From the NCBI GenBank assembly GCA_016748015.1, contig JAAOMT010000070.1, positions 1 through 64,000 on the forward strand: a DNA stretch of 64,000 nucleotides, written 5' to 3'. The position numbers and the translations under genes are program-made. This document shows, one piece after another, positions 1 through 11,481 of this stretch (position 1 is the stretch's first letter; the number at the start of each line of letters is the position of its first letter). The notes beneath the pieces were generated by a model. That model was not told where the DNA came from. It was given only the letters and a program-made list of their open reading frames with translations, and ran no database searches. Origin of the DNA: Geosiphon pyriformis. Taxonomy: Eukaryota; Glomeromycota; Glomeromycetes; Archaeosporales; Geosiphonaceae.

Positions 1-37
1 AGTACTCTAAGGTTGTAATGTCTGAGGTGGTCGCCAC
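1..37 (-). pseudogene. Gag N-terminus of a family A gypsy element leaving the window
   Basis: Read on the minus strand, this encodes the first dozen gag residues (VATTSDITTLEY), nearly the same as the gag start of the full-length A element at 54060-54096. The first codon is GTG (35-37), with an in-frame TAA a few codons upstream and no ATG between. The rest of the element lies left of the window. The match in sequence and in position next to the LTR is direct; the element's extent is inferred. Confidence 0.8.
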
Positions 38-79
38 TTTGAATTTGTTGCTGTGTTATTTCCGTGGGAGAGCACCAAA

Positions 80-1058
80 TGTTACCAGAGGTTTTTGGTC
101 TCTTTTCTTAAATGTTGGTAATATTGATTTGCTGTGAATTCACGTTTTCAGGAAGTAGTTGAACCTCCAATAACTGAATTTATCTTCAAATTATCTCCTA
201 TAATTTGAACTGCTGGGCTTATAAGTGGAATGGCCAATTCCTTGCCAGTTACTTTATGTAGTTACATTGTAGTAAATGTCAACTTTTTCCCAGGAATTGC
301 TTGTTTGAAAGCTCACTAAAATGTATAGTTACTTTGCTGTGAAAGTCAACTCTTCTACAGGAATCTTGTCTGTAGGCTACCCTAATGATTGTAATAAGAA
401 AAGAAAAGAAAAATAAAAGAAATGTAAAAAAAATAGAATTTTGTCAAGAGAAACATTTTCTATCCAGGCCTGGAGTCACTAACAGTTTACTGAAATTGGT
501 AGTTAATCAATTTTGAAATGTTAGTTGGGTTTTGGGGATTTTCCAAGTACAATAATTAAAAAATTTGGTTTTTCGACTTATTTGATATTTATTTCTTTTT
601 GTGTGTATAGGAACAGTTTTTAAGAGATAAATCTAAAGTAAGATATATTTTCTCAAAGAGAGAAGCTCTTCTTTTATACAACTTGTCATAATACTATTCT
701 ATGAACTTGAACTTTGCTATTTTCTACAATTTCGCTGAACTAAAGATACATTTCGGCAAACTACAAGTTATTTTGGCGAACTATTAGATATTTCGGTGAA
801 CTATCAATTATTTCGGCAAATTTCTACAAATTTCGGCAAACTTCTGAATGTTATATAGTTCGGGGTATTGCATGATTGATCATCACAATTAGGTTACATT
901 TGTGTTGTGTACAATTTGGGTTATTAATTAAATGATAATTTCGGACATTTTTGCTAATGTAATAAGTGATCATTTGAAATGATAATATATGCTAATTAAT
1001 GATAGGAATTATAAGATAATTTCATGCTAAATAATATTTCTAATTTCGTCTGATAACA
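80..1058 (-). repeat. LTR of family A (5' LTR of a minus-strand gypsy element)
   Basis: It runs from TGTTACCAGA to TCTGATAACA, the inverted ends typical of this family, and matches the LTRs at 45230-46207 and 54142-55119 along its length. Primer-binding-site and gag sequence follow on its left, so this is the 5' LTR of an element continuing leftward, not a solo LTR. In sense orientation it holds a tandem array around GCCGAAAT (about 745-846) just upstream of a TATAAAAG box (about 670-683). It keeps more CG dinucleotides than most of the window, suggesting a young insertion. Confidence 0.9.
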
Positions 1059-1060
1059 AC

Positions 1061-1232
1061 GTTATCTGGTGTTATTACATGTTATTTTGTGTTATCCTAC
1101 ATTATAATGTGTTATCCTGCATTATTTTAAGTTATAATGTGTTATTCAATATTATTGTACACTATTTTGTGTTATGTCACATTTTGGTCACATTTTTTTA
1201 TAACTTTGGATTGATTTTTCTACTCAGATAAC
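1061..1232. repeat. Small inverted-ended GTTAT repeat (possible MITE)
   Basis: The segment starts with GTTATCTG and ends with CAGATAAC, an 8-bp inverted repeat. The interior repeats an imperfect unit of about 20-30 bp built on GTGTTATCCTRCATTAT. It sits between the end of LTR A and recognisable LINE-1 endonuclease sequence. No ORF and no convincing target duplication were seen. A MITE or a simple minisatellite would both fit. Confidence 0.4.
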
Positions 1233-1239
1233 AGCATAC

Positions 1240-1535
1240 AGAAATCAAATAACCAGAAATCTTATTCACTTTTGACACATGCCAAGCCAAAGAATTGTTC
1301 ATAATTATAACAACTCCAGCATCACAAAAACCAGCATCCAAACCAGTAGTAAAGACTTAGATATCATCAAACTTACTTATAATTCAAGGCCTAATATCAG
1401 ACCTCAATTTTGTTTCAATAACAATAGAAATCATATTATTTAAGTCTTTATGCCAACAAACAATGTCTTCTTGTTTAGCTAGATTTGTTATACCTCTAAT
1501 ATTACATATAGCCATCCTCCAAATAAGCTTACTTA
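1240..1535 (-). pseudogene. LINE-1 ORF2, N-terminal endonuclease fragment
   Basis: Minus-strand frames right after ORF1 give a decayed AP-endonuclease-type start: residues like CNVRGLNN, then WHKD, then a stretch like MNNSLAWHVSK. The same order is expected just downstream of ORF1 in this LINE family and is seen, more decayed, at 28100 in LINE-3. Several stops and frame changes break it. In an active LINE this domain would nick the target DNA. The fragment is too short and damaged to function. Confidence 0.6.
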
Positions 1536-2722
1536 TTAAAGTAAATAATGTACTAAGAAATCTGAATTCATGTACAACAGATCCAACTTCCCTAAAATTG
1601 AGCCAATAAAAATCTCAAGAGCCATCATCTTAGATTCCAAACTGCCAACTTTAGAAGTAAGAACTTTTGAACTACTCAGACCTAAATTCACAACCTTGTC
1701 TCCCAATACTGAAAAAAAAAGAAAAAAAAACAGCTGTGAAACATTCAGAACTGTATTAATACCCAATGTTAACAACATAAAAACAGGACTAATTAGAGAT
1801 ATGACATAAAAAACAGGCACCAGGGATACTAACTCCACACTATTTAATCTGCATACAATGTCTGATATTTAATCAGCCAGTAATTCCAAGAAACATTTTA
1901 AAAAAGCCAATCATGTGCTTAGAAAAAAATCATTATTAGAAAAAAAAAGGCCTACCATTAGAACTTGAGACACCAGAAGAGACCAAAATCAGAACCATTA
2001 AGAAAAACATAAGAGGCAGATGCTGCTGAGACCATCTGGATCCAAAATTTGCCACCAAAAGTAGCAGAATAAGAGATGATAACACTTTTCTTAGCATATA
2101 ATTTGACTAGCTAAAGGCAATTCATTTCAGAAACAGACTTCTTAAATAATTTTGGGAGCTTAGAAGCAAACACATCTGTTGTATTACACTTCAAAGCAAA
2201 ATGACCAAACTTTCCATATTTTTTATATCAAACCAGATCCAATCTCACCCAAAAGAGTTTAATACTACTTAAGATTAATTTAATGCAATATGCAGACTTC
2301 ATATTATTTTCTAATTCAAAGCCAATTACAGTGTAGTGAATTCTATTGTCAGTATCTAATAATTGATTGATGATGCAAGTTTTTCCATCAATTTTTTCCA
2401 AAAGAGTGCCCAAATCATAAGCAATTGTTTCTATAGGCAAAGTAAATAACAGAGCTCTAAACTAATCCTTTAATGCCCAAGTATTACAATCTTTTACAGC
2501 TAAAGCCACATGCACTGAATTTTTTCCAATCAAAAATGATCATTTAACAGCTAAATGTTTAGCCTAATTCGATTTAGCAAATTTTACTATAGTTTTCTGT
2601 CACATTCCAATCAACTGAATTTTGATTAACTTAATTTTACCAAATTTGAACACTGCAGTGACAATTATTTCTTTTGGCATGTCCATGGGAATTTTTTTAA
2701 TGACCACAGCCCAATTTGAATA
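1536..2722 (-). pseudogene. LINE-1 ORF1, C-terminal part with zinc-knuckle remnant
   Basis: This continues ORF1 from the transposon junction. Visible blocks include VVIKKIPMDMP just after the junction, LFTLPIETIAYDLG (near 2430), and a knuckle-like region near 2190 reading GKFGHFALKC, where the usual first Cys is changed to Tyr. The C-terminal block ending at 1536 contains SSSKVLTSKVGSLESK, a heptad-like segment. There is at least one frameshift between 2228 and 1838 and several stops at former Trp or Gln codons. The product would be the RNA-binding ORF1 protein of a LINE. It is inactive here. Confidence 0.75.
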
Positions 2723-2743
2723 CAGTGAACTCTCTCTATAGTC
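2723..2743 (+). repeat. Left terminal inverted repeat of the Tigger-like element
   Basis: It starts CAGTGAACT, directly after the TA target duplicate. It pairs with the right end with three mismatches, all C/T or G/A. Confidence 0.85.
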
Positions 2744-3049
2744 TTTCTGGTTATAGTCATTATCTTCTTATAATCACATTTTTTTAAAAACCAAAACCAT
2801 TTATATATAATATTATCTCTTTATAGTCATTTTTACTATATATATCTCCTTATAGTCCTTATCTTCACAAATATAATAGCAAAATATAAGTAATTTCCAT
2901 TTTCTATAGTTACACTATAATCATATAATATTAGATATAAACATTAGATGTCATCTCATATTTAATCAGACATATACAGTCAGGGAGATTTTCTGATTTG
3001 TTAATGGAAATCATTCTTTTTATAATAGTAAAAAAAATTAGAGAAGTTT

Positions 3050-3490
3050 TTGGAAACAATTAAAGAAGTTTTTGGAAACAATTATAGAACACTAAACAAA
3101 ATTTCTGAAATATTACAACATTCAATTACTTTTCTTCTTTATAAGCTGCCACTGTTATCAGAAGACAATGATAGAACTATTATATTTGGCTTGTTATTTG
3201 TGAGTATTATGAGAGTTTTAATAATAGTTAATATATGGTACAGTACTACTGCTCTTGGTGCTTTGAAGACTAGTGGTGTTTTAAAGGCTGGTAGTGCTTT
3301 GGAAGCTGTTGCTGCAGGTATTAATAAAGTTACTCTGGATCAAACTTTGGCTAATGAGATTACTTTTTTTCTGTATTGGAAGAAAAAATTAACAGACTTA
3401 CAAGCAAAAATAATGGCCCAATGGGATCCTCTGGAAACAAGTTTGTTAATAAAACATTGCTCGAGCAAATCAACTGGGAATAGAGTTTGA
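3050..3490 (+). CDS. Unrecognised ORF inside the Tigger-like element
   Basis: This is an open frame of 146 codons with no stops in a region where most frames are broken. It has a hydrophobic stretch near residues 45-60 (FGLLFVSIMRVLIIVNIW) that could be a membrane segment or a buried helix, then an Ala/Gly-rich part and a charged C-terminus with KKKLTDLQAKI. I do not recognise the family. A decayed frame of another protein runs antisense just downstream (3540-4800). It may belong to foreign DNA inside the transposon. Whether it is a real gene is uncertain. Confidence 0.3.
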   Translation: METIKEVFGNNYRTLNKISEILQHSITFLLYKLPLLSEDNDRTIIFGLLFVSIMRVLIIVNIWYSTTALGALKTSGVLKAGSALEAVAAGINKVTLDQTLANEITFFLYWKKKLTDLQAKIMAQWDPLETSLLIKHCSSKSTGNRV

Positions 3491-3539
3491 ATTTACCTTT
3501 CTTTAAAAAGAAAAATGTGATCAATAATAAAACTCAGAA

Positions 3540-4800
3540 TATGAGAATTTCGATATATACCTAATAAATACATTTTCACACCAACTTTGGCATCCACAAT
3601 TAAAAAAAGGTTCTATACTAGCAATTATATTCATCATTTGACCAATATTTAGTATTAGCAAGCAAAAGTTTGACTGATAGTTTTAAAAATGTATTAAAAA
3701 TCAACTTTTTTTGGGCAAATAAATCTGTGTTGAATGTTTTTTATAATTCAAACATAATCATACAGAATAGAGATTTGGATTTAGACTCAACATATCATGT
3801 TTTAAAAATGCCAATTATAAATGGTAATGCATCCAATCCAATGTAAACAAAACTGTACACAATACAATATATTTCTAACTTCTTAAAGAATATTTATTAG
3901 GCTGTTACATAATTAACTTGATAAGCTTCAAAAACATAATCACTTAAAAAAGATATTAGAGAGTTAATAATAGATAATAATTGTGATTTTATTAACAGAT
4001 TTACATTTTTTAATGATTTGCTTCTTTACTTGTTACTGGAATTGGTTTTCAAATACCTAACAATGTTTTCTTAATTTGCCTTGTTTTAAAAAAGTCTATT
4101 CTTTTCATCTATGTAATTTCACTGAATTTTTTTATTTCTTTGCTTAATATTTATTTATGGCCAATATCACAAAAAACACAATTAGAAACATTTGGATTTA
4201 CAAATTGTGTCTTTTTTATCTGAACTTGAAATCAATTTGATTCAGCAATAAAGTTAAGACATGTATGAGACCTGTATATTTCACTTTTAGAATATCTGAT
4301 GACATTAAAAAGGTTAGTACACAATCTCTCAAATTTGATACAGTTACATGCTGCAATTTCCCAATGCTATTGTAAAAGTATAGAAGGAATTAATAATTTA
4401 AGAATTTTGTTAATTTCTTCAAGTATTGCATTATGGCCTTAATGTTGATTTGAAAGTTTAGATTGAAAAATTACAATTTTTTCTTGAATCAGCTTGTAAA
4501 CTTCAGGCTTCAATTATAGCCATTGTTCTTCATTAGCAATTTCAATTAATTGGTAAATAAGATGGCGCTGAACAAACCAAATTGGTGCAAACATTCATCT
4601 AGCTACGAGTTTTAATAAAGATCTATTGAAACAAACTCCAGTGCAAAATTTAATAATTGCTTGTAAATAAAAAAAGACTTGTTCATACTTTAACCTAAAT
4701 GTAGAATCTATTTCATTTTGGGCCCATTCTAAGTAATCTTCAACAGATGAATTTTTCTTAGAAACAACATATAACCACATTAATTTGGAAGCTATTGCAT
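3540..4800 (-). pseudogene. Decayed unidentified coding region on the minus strand
   Basis: Reading leftward from about 4800, one protein-like frame can be followed for roughly 250 codons with stops and shifts. It opens with a clean stretch (MWLYVVSKKNSSVEDYLEW at 4780), followed by a basic part and a segment like RHWEIAARN once likely C-to-T changes are allowed for. Further on come KRIDFFKTR and KPIPV blocks. It reminds me of repetitive large ORFs in mycorrhizal fungal genomes, but I cannot name the family. It is not part of a standard Tigger transposase. Confidence 0.35.
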
Positions 4801-5311
4801 GCCTATATATATTACATATTGAATTCCATGACTTATGATGATCAGGACATTTTTTAAAAAACTGCAGTTGACTTTTACTTTGATATTTTTAATATTGTGC
4901 AAAGTATTTTATATCAATATTTCAATTGATATAGGTGTTGTTGTGTTTGGAGGGCTTGACAACATAATATTGTGCTATCTTCTATGTGATTATACAAGTA
5001 TGCAGAGGATCAAATTAACAGCCTTTATTATTGATTATCAGTTGGGGGTAAGAGGCAAAAAGTATCACAGATGCATTATTGAAATTAGGTTTCTTTTTAC
5101 TAAGAATCTGTTATTTGTACTTAGAATCCTACAGTTGAATTAAAACTTTCATTTTTATAATTTGGCTGCTTTTTATAATCTGAGGCATCTTATATGACAT
5201 AAAACACCTCACATGTCTGATTAGATATAAGACAAAATGACATTTGAGACATAACAGATACATCAATACATTATAAAAGCAAAATACAATAAAAAGTGTG
5301 TTCTTATTAAC

Positions 5312-6825
5312 ATGCCAAAAAACGCAAACCAAAAGCAAGCAGCAATCTTTTTGGAAACTAAAAAGACTCTCTACCAGTACAAACTAGAGCATCCTGACTA
5401 CTTAGCAAATAGACTTATTGAAATATTTAATCTAAAGGTTGACCACTCTATTGTAACAAAAATACTTGCGAAATTAGACTAATAGATTGAAAAGAATGTA
5501 TTTGGCAACTCTGGTCAATTGACAAAGGACAAGAAAGAGATGTTTCCAAAGATAAATGATGTACTGGGAGAATGAATGCTTGGAGCACTAGCTACCAATT
5601 GCATTCTTACTGGAAAAATTTTACAAACAAAAGCCCTCAAATTTGCTGAAAAGTTTTTGGAAGAAAATAACTTTAAAGCATCAGATGGTTGGTTAGAAAA
5701 GTTCAAAAAATGTTATAATTTGCACCACATTAAGATGTATGGTGAAGCAAACAGTACCTCCTTGGAAATTTTACCAGAGGAATGAGAAAACTACATGAAA
5801 TTATTAGTGAATATGATCTAAATGATGTTTATAATACCAATGAGACAGCATTATTCTTTAGAATACCACCAAATACAACTTTGACAACAAGATTTACCTC
5901 TGGTACCAAGTGTAATAAAAGTCAAATTACCATACTTTTTGCTTATAATGCAACAGGCAGCATTAAGTTGCAGCTTTTAATTATTGGCAAAGCCACAAAG
6001 TCACAATGTTTTTGTAATATTAATATGAATTCACTTTCAATTACTTATTGTTACAATACAAAAGCATAGATGTGAACCAATATTTTTAGTAAATGACTTA
6101 ATTTATTAAATGAAGAAATGTGTCACAAAAAAAAAGATTTTGCTATTGCTTAATAATACTGATTCCTATGGTAGAAAATTTTCTATATTATCTAATATTA
6201 TTATTAGATATCTACCATCTAATACAACATTCCATTTGCAACCATTAGATGCAAGAATTATTGCATCTTTTAAGGCACAATACTGAAAGTTGTTATTTTT
6301 TATCTTATTAATCAGTATAATGACAAGATTCCAATATCAACAGTAATATTAAAAAATGCAGTTGACTTTCTAATTGATGTGTAGTTAGTAATAACAACAA
6401 CTACAATCCAAAACTGTTGGCGTTATATGGGAATTCTGAATAATAGTCAAATGTCAGCCCATCTATTAGATATTGAACAAAAACTCCCACAAAAAGTACA
6501 AGTTTTTATTGAGTATGTTAATATTAACAAGTTATTGGCAATAGACTTCATTAATATTGACAAGTTTGAACCATTATTCACTTATGCTTCAAAGAATAAA
6601 ATTGTGAATCTTATTAACAACAAATATAGTAGAAATTCTAATATAAATAAAGATTTAGAAAGTGAAGATAAAGATGAATCTTTGCCTTTGCTATCTACAC
6701 ATCAAGATAAAACTGCACTTAAAAATACATTGTGCTATTGTGAAGAGCAGTATAGTGAAAAAGTTGATTCAGACTTTTTTAAAACTTTGAGAACATTAAT
6801 TTGTAATACTGTTCTCAAAGTTTAA
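5312..6825 (+). pseudogene. Tigger/pogo-type DDE transposase, degraded
   Basis: It starts at ATG 5312 (MPKNANQKQA). An N-terminal CENP-B/pogo-like helix-turn-helix region ends in stops near 5480, a second DNA-binding segment contains KFAEKFLEENNFKASDGWLEKF (5640-5705), and a frameshift near 5782 leads to the catalytic domain. The first acidic motif, normally like DET, reads NETALFF, so Asp has become Asn. The second motif, normally LLLLDN, reads LLLLNN (about 6140). The third, QPLDA (6233-6247), is intact. The C-terminal ORF 6427-6825 is open and starts with GILNNSQMS. Two catalytic Asp codons are lost, so it is inactive. Confidence 0.8.
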
Positions 6826-6987
6826 GAAGAAAAAAAACAGTTGTAAATAAATAGCTTTTTTAAATAAAATATATATAATTAGTTATTATATTATGCATGT
6901 GATATATAGATCATGTGATAAGATATTAATTATTTTTTATAGTTCTATCTCTCTATAGTCACCACAAATGTGCTGACCAAAAGGTGT

Positions 6988-7008
6988 GATTATAAAGAAA
7001 GTTCACTG
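6988..7008 (-). repeat. Right terminal inverted repeat of the Tigger-like element
   Basis: It reads GTTCACTG at its outer end before the TA at 7009-7010 and complements the left repeat. Confidence 0.85.
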
Positions 7009-7010
7009 TA

Positions 7011-7664
7011 CATTTCTTGTTTTTTAACATTAACATTTATGAAAATTCTATTTTTTTTGACCAATAAAGTGGTTTTCTTCATGCTAATATCTGAAGTGAA
7101 GGTAGATTTAATGATCTTTTCAAATTTTGAGGAAGTAGTGGCCCCTCCAAAACTATTGATTAATGAAAATAATTTTCTGATTAATTGAGTTTTAAATGTG
7201 GCAGATTTGCCTTCTACTGCTAAAAGATTAATATTTAAGACAAACAACTTCTTAACTAATACTTCTACCAGAGTTTTGATGATCTTTGGGTCAATCAACT
7301 TCTTGTCCAGAAAAATGGACAAGTAAGAGAGAAAAACAACTTCATTATCATCCATATAAAAATTGGGAGAACTAAGTAGAAAACCAAAACCAGTACTAGT
7401 ATTAATACATTTTGCCTTGGAAATGATAGCAGCTAAGCCCAAAAGAAATTCACTATTCATATTAGTTATGCTAACATCCTCATCATTACCAAACAAACTA
7501 TTCATATTAGAATACACATTATTACCAGACCCATATTTACTCAAGAAAATATCTTTTTTATTACCAGAATGTTTGACATTTCCAAAGACAATTTTCTTCT
7601 TTTGAGAAAAAGAACCACCAATAAAATCATGAAAAACACCTTTGAGTGCCTTCTTTTTAGGCAT
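7011..7664 (-). pseudogene. LINE-1 ORF1, N-terminal part
   Basis: It starts at ATG 7662-7664 (MPKKKALKGVF) and stays open for about 218 codons to the transposon junction, the longest uninterrupted LINE frame in the window. Recognisable blocks are SPNFYMDDNEVV, DPKIIKTLVEV, AVEGKSATFKTQLIRK and FGGATTSSKFEKII, in the order seen in the plus-strand copy at 26400-26830. The basic N-terminus and later knuckle fit a nucleic-acid-binding ORF1 protein. It is broken only by the insertion and by decay further downstream. Confidence 0.8.
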
Positions 7665-7980
7665 AACATTATTTGTAGTAGTCTTTAATTCCACGAAAAA
7701 TAGGTTATTAGATGAAAAAATATTAATATAAACTAACAAAAAAAAATAAAAAACTTCTTTTTCAGAAAATGCACTTTTTGAGAATTTTAAAAGATAAGAA
7801 AGAAAGAAGTTTTTTAAAAATTATGATTTTTTTCAAAATTATATAAGTAAAAAAATATTTTTTTTAATAAGTAAGACTCAAACACTATCTAATATAATAC
7901 ATCAAATTAAGTAATCTAAATTAAATGCAAATTATGTATTTTTTACATGTAATCAGCTATTTAAACTGATTAAAACAATA
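7665..7980. other. Junction: LINE-1 5' leader and LINE-2 3' end
   Basis: There is no ORF here. On the minus strand this is the leader of LINE-1, preceded by the 3' untranslated end of LINE-2, whose ORF2 seems to stop near 7980. A- and T-runs obscure the exact join. The two LINEs lie head to tail. Confidence 0.5.
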
Positions 7981-10900
7981 TTATAAATCTATCTTAACAA
8001 CAATATTACAATTAATATTAAAAAAAAACATGCACAACTTATGTAAACCAAAACTTATATCAAATATTTCTGCAATTTTAAGCAATTTTATAACATTATC
8101 AAAAAGCAAAAATAACAAATTATAAATCACAAAAAACATAAAACTATTACAAAATATCAAATTACTTTTTTTATAATTACTTTATATTTAAACTTAATTA
8201 ATTATATATTCTTATAGTAAACTATTCTCAAGTTATATATAAAATTTACAATTTTTTTAACAGCAACTTTAGCACAACCAAAAACAGACAAGACTTTCAA
8301 ATATTATTTTTTAAAAATTACATCTTTGTATAAAACAATATAAATTATATTATTGAATATATATATATAAAATAACTATAAAACACAAAATAATAACAAG
8401 TTTAGATTTAACAAAAATTTTTACAAAGTTATGCACAATTTAAACAACTTTTTACAAAGAGTAAAATCCATTTTATATGTAAAAAAATGATCAGAAAACT
8501 CAATTTTTCTACAATAAAAACACAAAACACTAAAATATTTTTTATTATACAAGTATTTTTAAATAGTAATAAGCAAACAGCAATACAAAACTTTTATAAA
8601 ATAAAACTACAAATTAATAGTAAATTTATTTATAAATTCAGAAATTATATATAAGTTAAAATACCAAACTAAAAAAGTTTTAATCTAATCAATGTTTTTA
8701 ATTAAATTTTTATTAATAATATTAAAATCAAATCTAAATTTCTAACAAATACAACAAACAGTCTTAAAATTATTATAAACAAAGTATTAAGCATTCTCAA
8801 AAACTGTTATATTATCAATTTTTATATATCTTTTATAAATTTTAACAAAAAGCACCAAATCTAAGTAAAAATTAGTACTAATCAGCTTATTAGTCTTTTT
8901 ATTATCTAAAATATTCAAATAGCTTTTAACTTTAAACCAAATAACATTAAGATTTTTATATCTAATAAAATTTGTAATTTTTTATTTTTAAGCCAATAAT
9001 AATTGCAAAAATTCAGTAATACTAAATGAAAATATATTTTAAAACCAATATAATTGTTTACAGTTTTGTTAATATAAACAAAACTAATTTATTAATTTTA
9101 ACATTAACAGCTAAATTTAAATTAGCAAAAAATACAATCATATTATTTTTTACTTTAAGCATATCCAAATTTTTTAAAGAATTATTTATGTAAACATTAA
9201 TAGTATCTAAATTAACATTATTAAAACTTTCTTTTATCACAAAAAATTACTAAAATTAAGTATATCAAAAGATCAAAAATTATTAATCAAAAATAATTTA
9301 ACATAATAAGAGATCTTACTATACAAATAATTAATCACTAATCTAAACCAATTAGAATCAAAATCTTAGAATTAAGTTTCTTTTAGTAATAAAATTTTTA
9401 TAATCAAAAATTAATCTTTTTTTAGTATAAAACTGTTTGACAAAAGCAATACCAAATTTTCTAAATAAGCAAAAAACTTTATAAAAAACAAAATATTTTA
9501 AAACAAAAAATATTAAATATCAACAAAGAAATAAAACACAAAAAACAAATTATTTACAAGAAAAATATTATAATTCAGAAAAATTTTTACAATTTCAGCC
9601 AAAAAATTATTTATCAGATTAATTCTTAATTTTACAAAAAATTACAACAAAAAATTGAAAAATTAACTCAATATTTGTAAATTTAAAAACCTATAATTAA
9701 ATAAATAACCAAAAACATTATTAGTATTTAAAAAAATTATTATTAAAGCTATTTTATTCTCTGTTTATATTTGTTTGAAAGTTTTTAAATTATATAAAAA
9801 TAAATAATAAAAAGTCTTACTTAAAAAATCTTTTAGTAAATTAGCTTTTATATTTAAATTTTTCTTAATTAACATATTTTATTTATTATACATACTTTTA
9901 AAGACAAAATTAAACTGGATTTTGTAATTTACAATAGATTATAGTATAGCTAAAACCAAGTAAAAAAATTGTTTATTTAAAATAGTTTTTCTTAAAACCA
10001 TATAAGAAAAAAATTTAATATCTAAATAAATTTTAACCAAATTAGATTTGAACAAGTCTTTTGATAACAGAAAAATGTTCAAATATTTATGAGATTTTTT
10101 TTTTTGCAATAAAAATTGGCAATTTATTTATTAATAATAAAGTATTTTTAACTTTTTAATTGATAAAAATAGCTACTGTTTTTTATTGTTAATTGAAATA
10201 TTATTAATTACAAAAAACTTATTAGCAATATTTAAAATATATTGAATAGTAGCTTGACTATTTTTTATTCAAATTGTATTATTAACAAAAGCACTAGCTG
10301 TTAAATAAAAAGTTAATTCAGTTTAACTTTTAACTTTGCCAGTTTTGATTACAAATTTAGTGTTAATTTAGTAGTTATACAAATTTTTATGTTTTTTTAT
10401 CTTATATAAAAGATAATTATAAAAGATTTTTTAAAGCAATAAAAAGAAAACTTTATTCTAATTCAAACTATTATGTATTTAGTACTTATTAGTTAATTTA
10501 TAATTTATTATAATCTAATTGATTTTGTTATTATAAAAAACATCAAATTTGCTACAAGTTAAAAAAATACTATTTGAAAAAATCTTAAAAAAAATCTTCT
10601 AAGCAGTTTTAATTAAAGCAATAAGTTTAGTATTAGTTAAAATTTTTATTTATTTATATGACTTAAAAATTATAAAAACTCAAATTTTTTTTTAAGATTA
10701 AAAAATTAACTTATATATTAAATAAGAGTTCAATAAATTCAAAAGCATTTTTAAAGCAGAATTATTATAATGTTTTTAAAGTTTATTAAAAATATCAAAC
10801 AAACAAATAATTTTTTTGTTAAACAAGTTTTTAATCACATTAAATAATTTATTAAGGCCAATAATATTTATAACTTTAGAAAAAGTCTTATTATCAACAT

Positions 10901-11481
10901 AAGTTAAAGACAAATATTAATAATATTATAAGTTAAAAATATTGTCTAAAACTTTTTTTTTATACAACTTTTTATAATTACATTTACTTTTGATTTAATA
11001 TTACTAAAATTCAAAACCAGCTTTTTTTTAATAAACAAGTAGTTTAAAATTACTTTGTAAAAAAAATACTTCAATATATTTTTAATAGTGTGGTTTTTAT
11101 TTATGACAAAATTCTTTATTTATTTGGTAATAACAGTCTTAATTTTTAATTTCTTAGTTTTTAGAGACTTAATAAGCTTAAATATATAATAAAAATTTTT
11201 TATAATAAACAAAACAGACTTAACAATATTATAATTAGTATTTGAATTCAATAAAACTTGAACATATAAAGTATTATTATTGTTTAAAAACATCTAATGA
11301 TCTATTAAAAAAATAAACTTGCTATAAGATCTTATATGTAACAATTTGACAATTCTGAAAACCAAAATTTTTAGTTTATAAAATTTGAAAAAACTTTTGA
11401 TAAAAACTTTATTAAATTTTTTGAACTAAGTTTTAACAAAAAGCTTATTAGTTAAAAAACATACAGCTTTTTAAATAATAT
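7981..11481 (-). pseudogene. LINE-2 ORF2: reverse transcriptase, RNase H and C-terminal finger, heavily decayed
   Basis: Read on the minus strand. Near 10880-10460 an RT N-terminal block can be read (ALKMLLNLLNSYLI, then LTNTKLIALIKTA, then TCSKFDVF), with Trp codons turned into TAA/TAG. At 9058-9240 an RNase H block reads VYINNSLKNL, where the family has TDGSL, so the catalytic Asp is lost. Further on, near 8500, comes a C-terminal finger VLCFYCRKIEFSDH, and the protein ends near 7980 in FGLHKLCMFFF. Almost no CG remains. Element C separates this part from ORF1 at 21061-23500. Confidence 0.65.

Larger units (their letters stand above)
2723..7008 (+). mobile_element. Tigger/pogo-like DNA transposon inserted in LINE-1 ORF1
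   Basis: Terminal inverted repeats of about 21 bp, CAGTGAACTCTCTCTATAGTC on the left and CAGTGAACTTTCTTTATAATC (complement) on the right, differ only by transitions. They are flanked by TA on both sides (2721-2722, 7009-7010), the target duplication of Tc1/mariner-pogo elements. A Tigger-type transposase lies in the right half. Removing the element and one TA rejoins LINE-1 ORF1 in frame. At 4.3 kb it is long for the family, and 2950-5240 may be a further insertion. Confidence 0.85.
1240..7664 (-). mobile_element. LINE-1: non-LTR retrotransposon, ORF1 plus start of ORF2, split by a DNA transposon
   Basis: On the minus strand, ORF1 begins at the ATG at 7662-7664, is broken at 7010 by the Tigger-like element, resumes at 2722 with reading preserved across the junction, and ends near 1536. 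The N-terminal endonuclease part of ORF2 follows to about 1240. The rest of ORF2 is missing or displaced beyond the LTR at 80-1058. The family is the same as LINE-3 on the plus strand at 26260-33230. It is recognised by protein pattern and by the parallel copy in this window. Confidence 0.8.
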
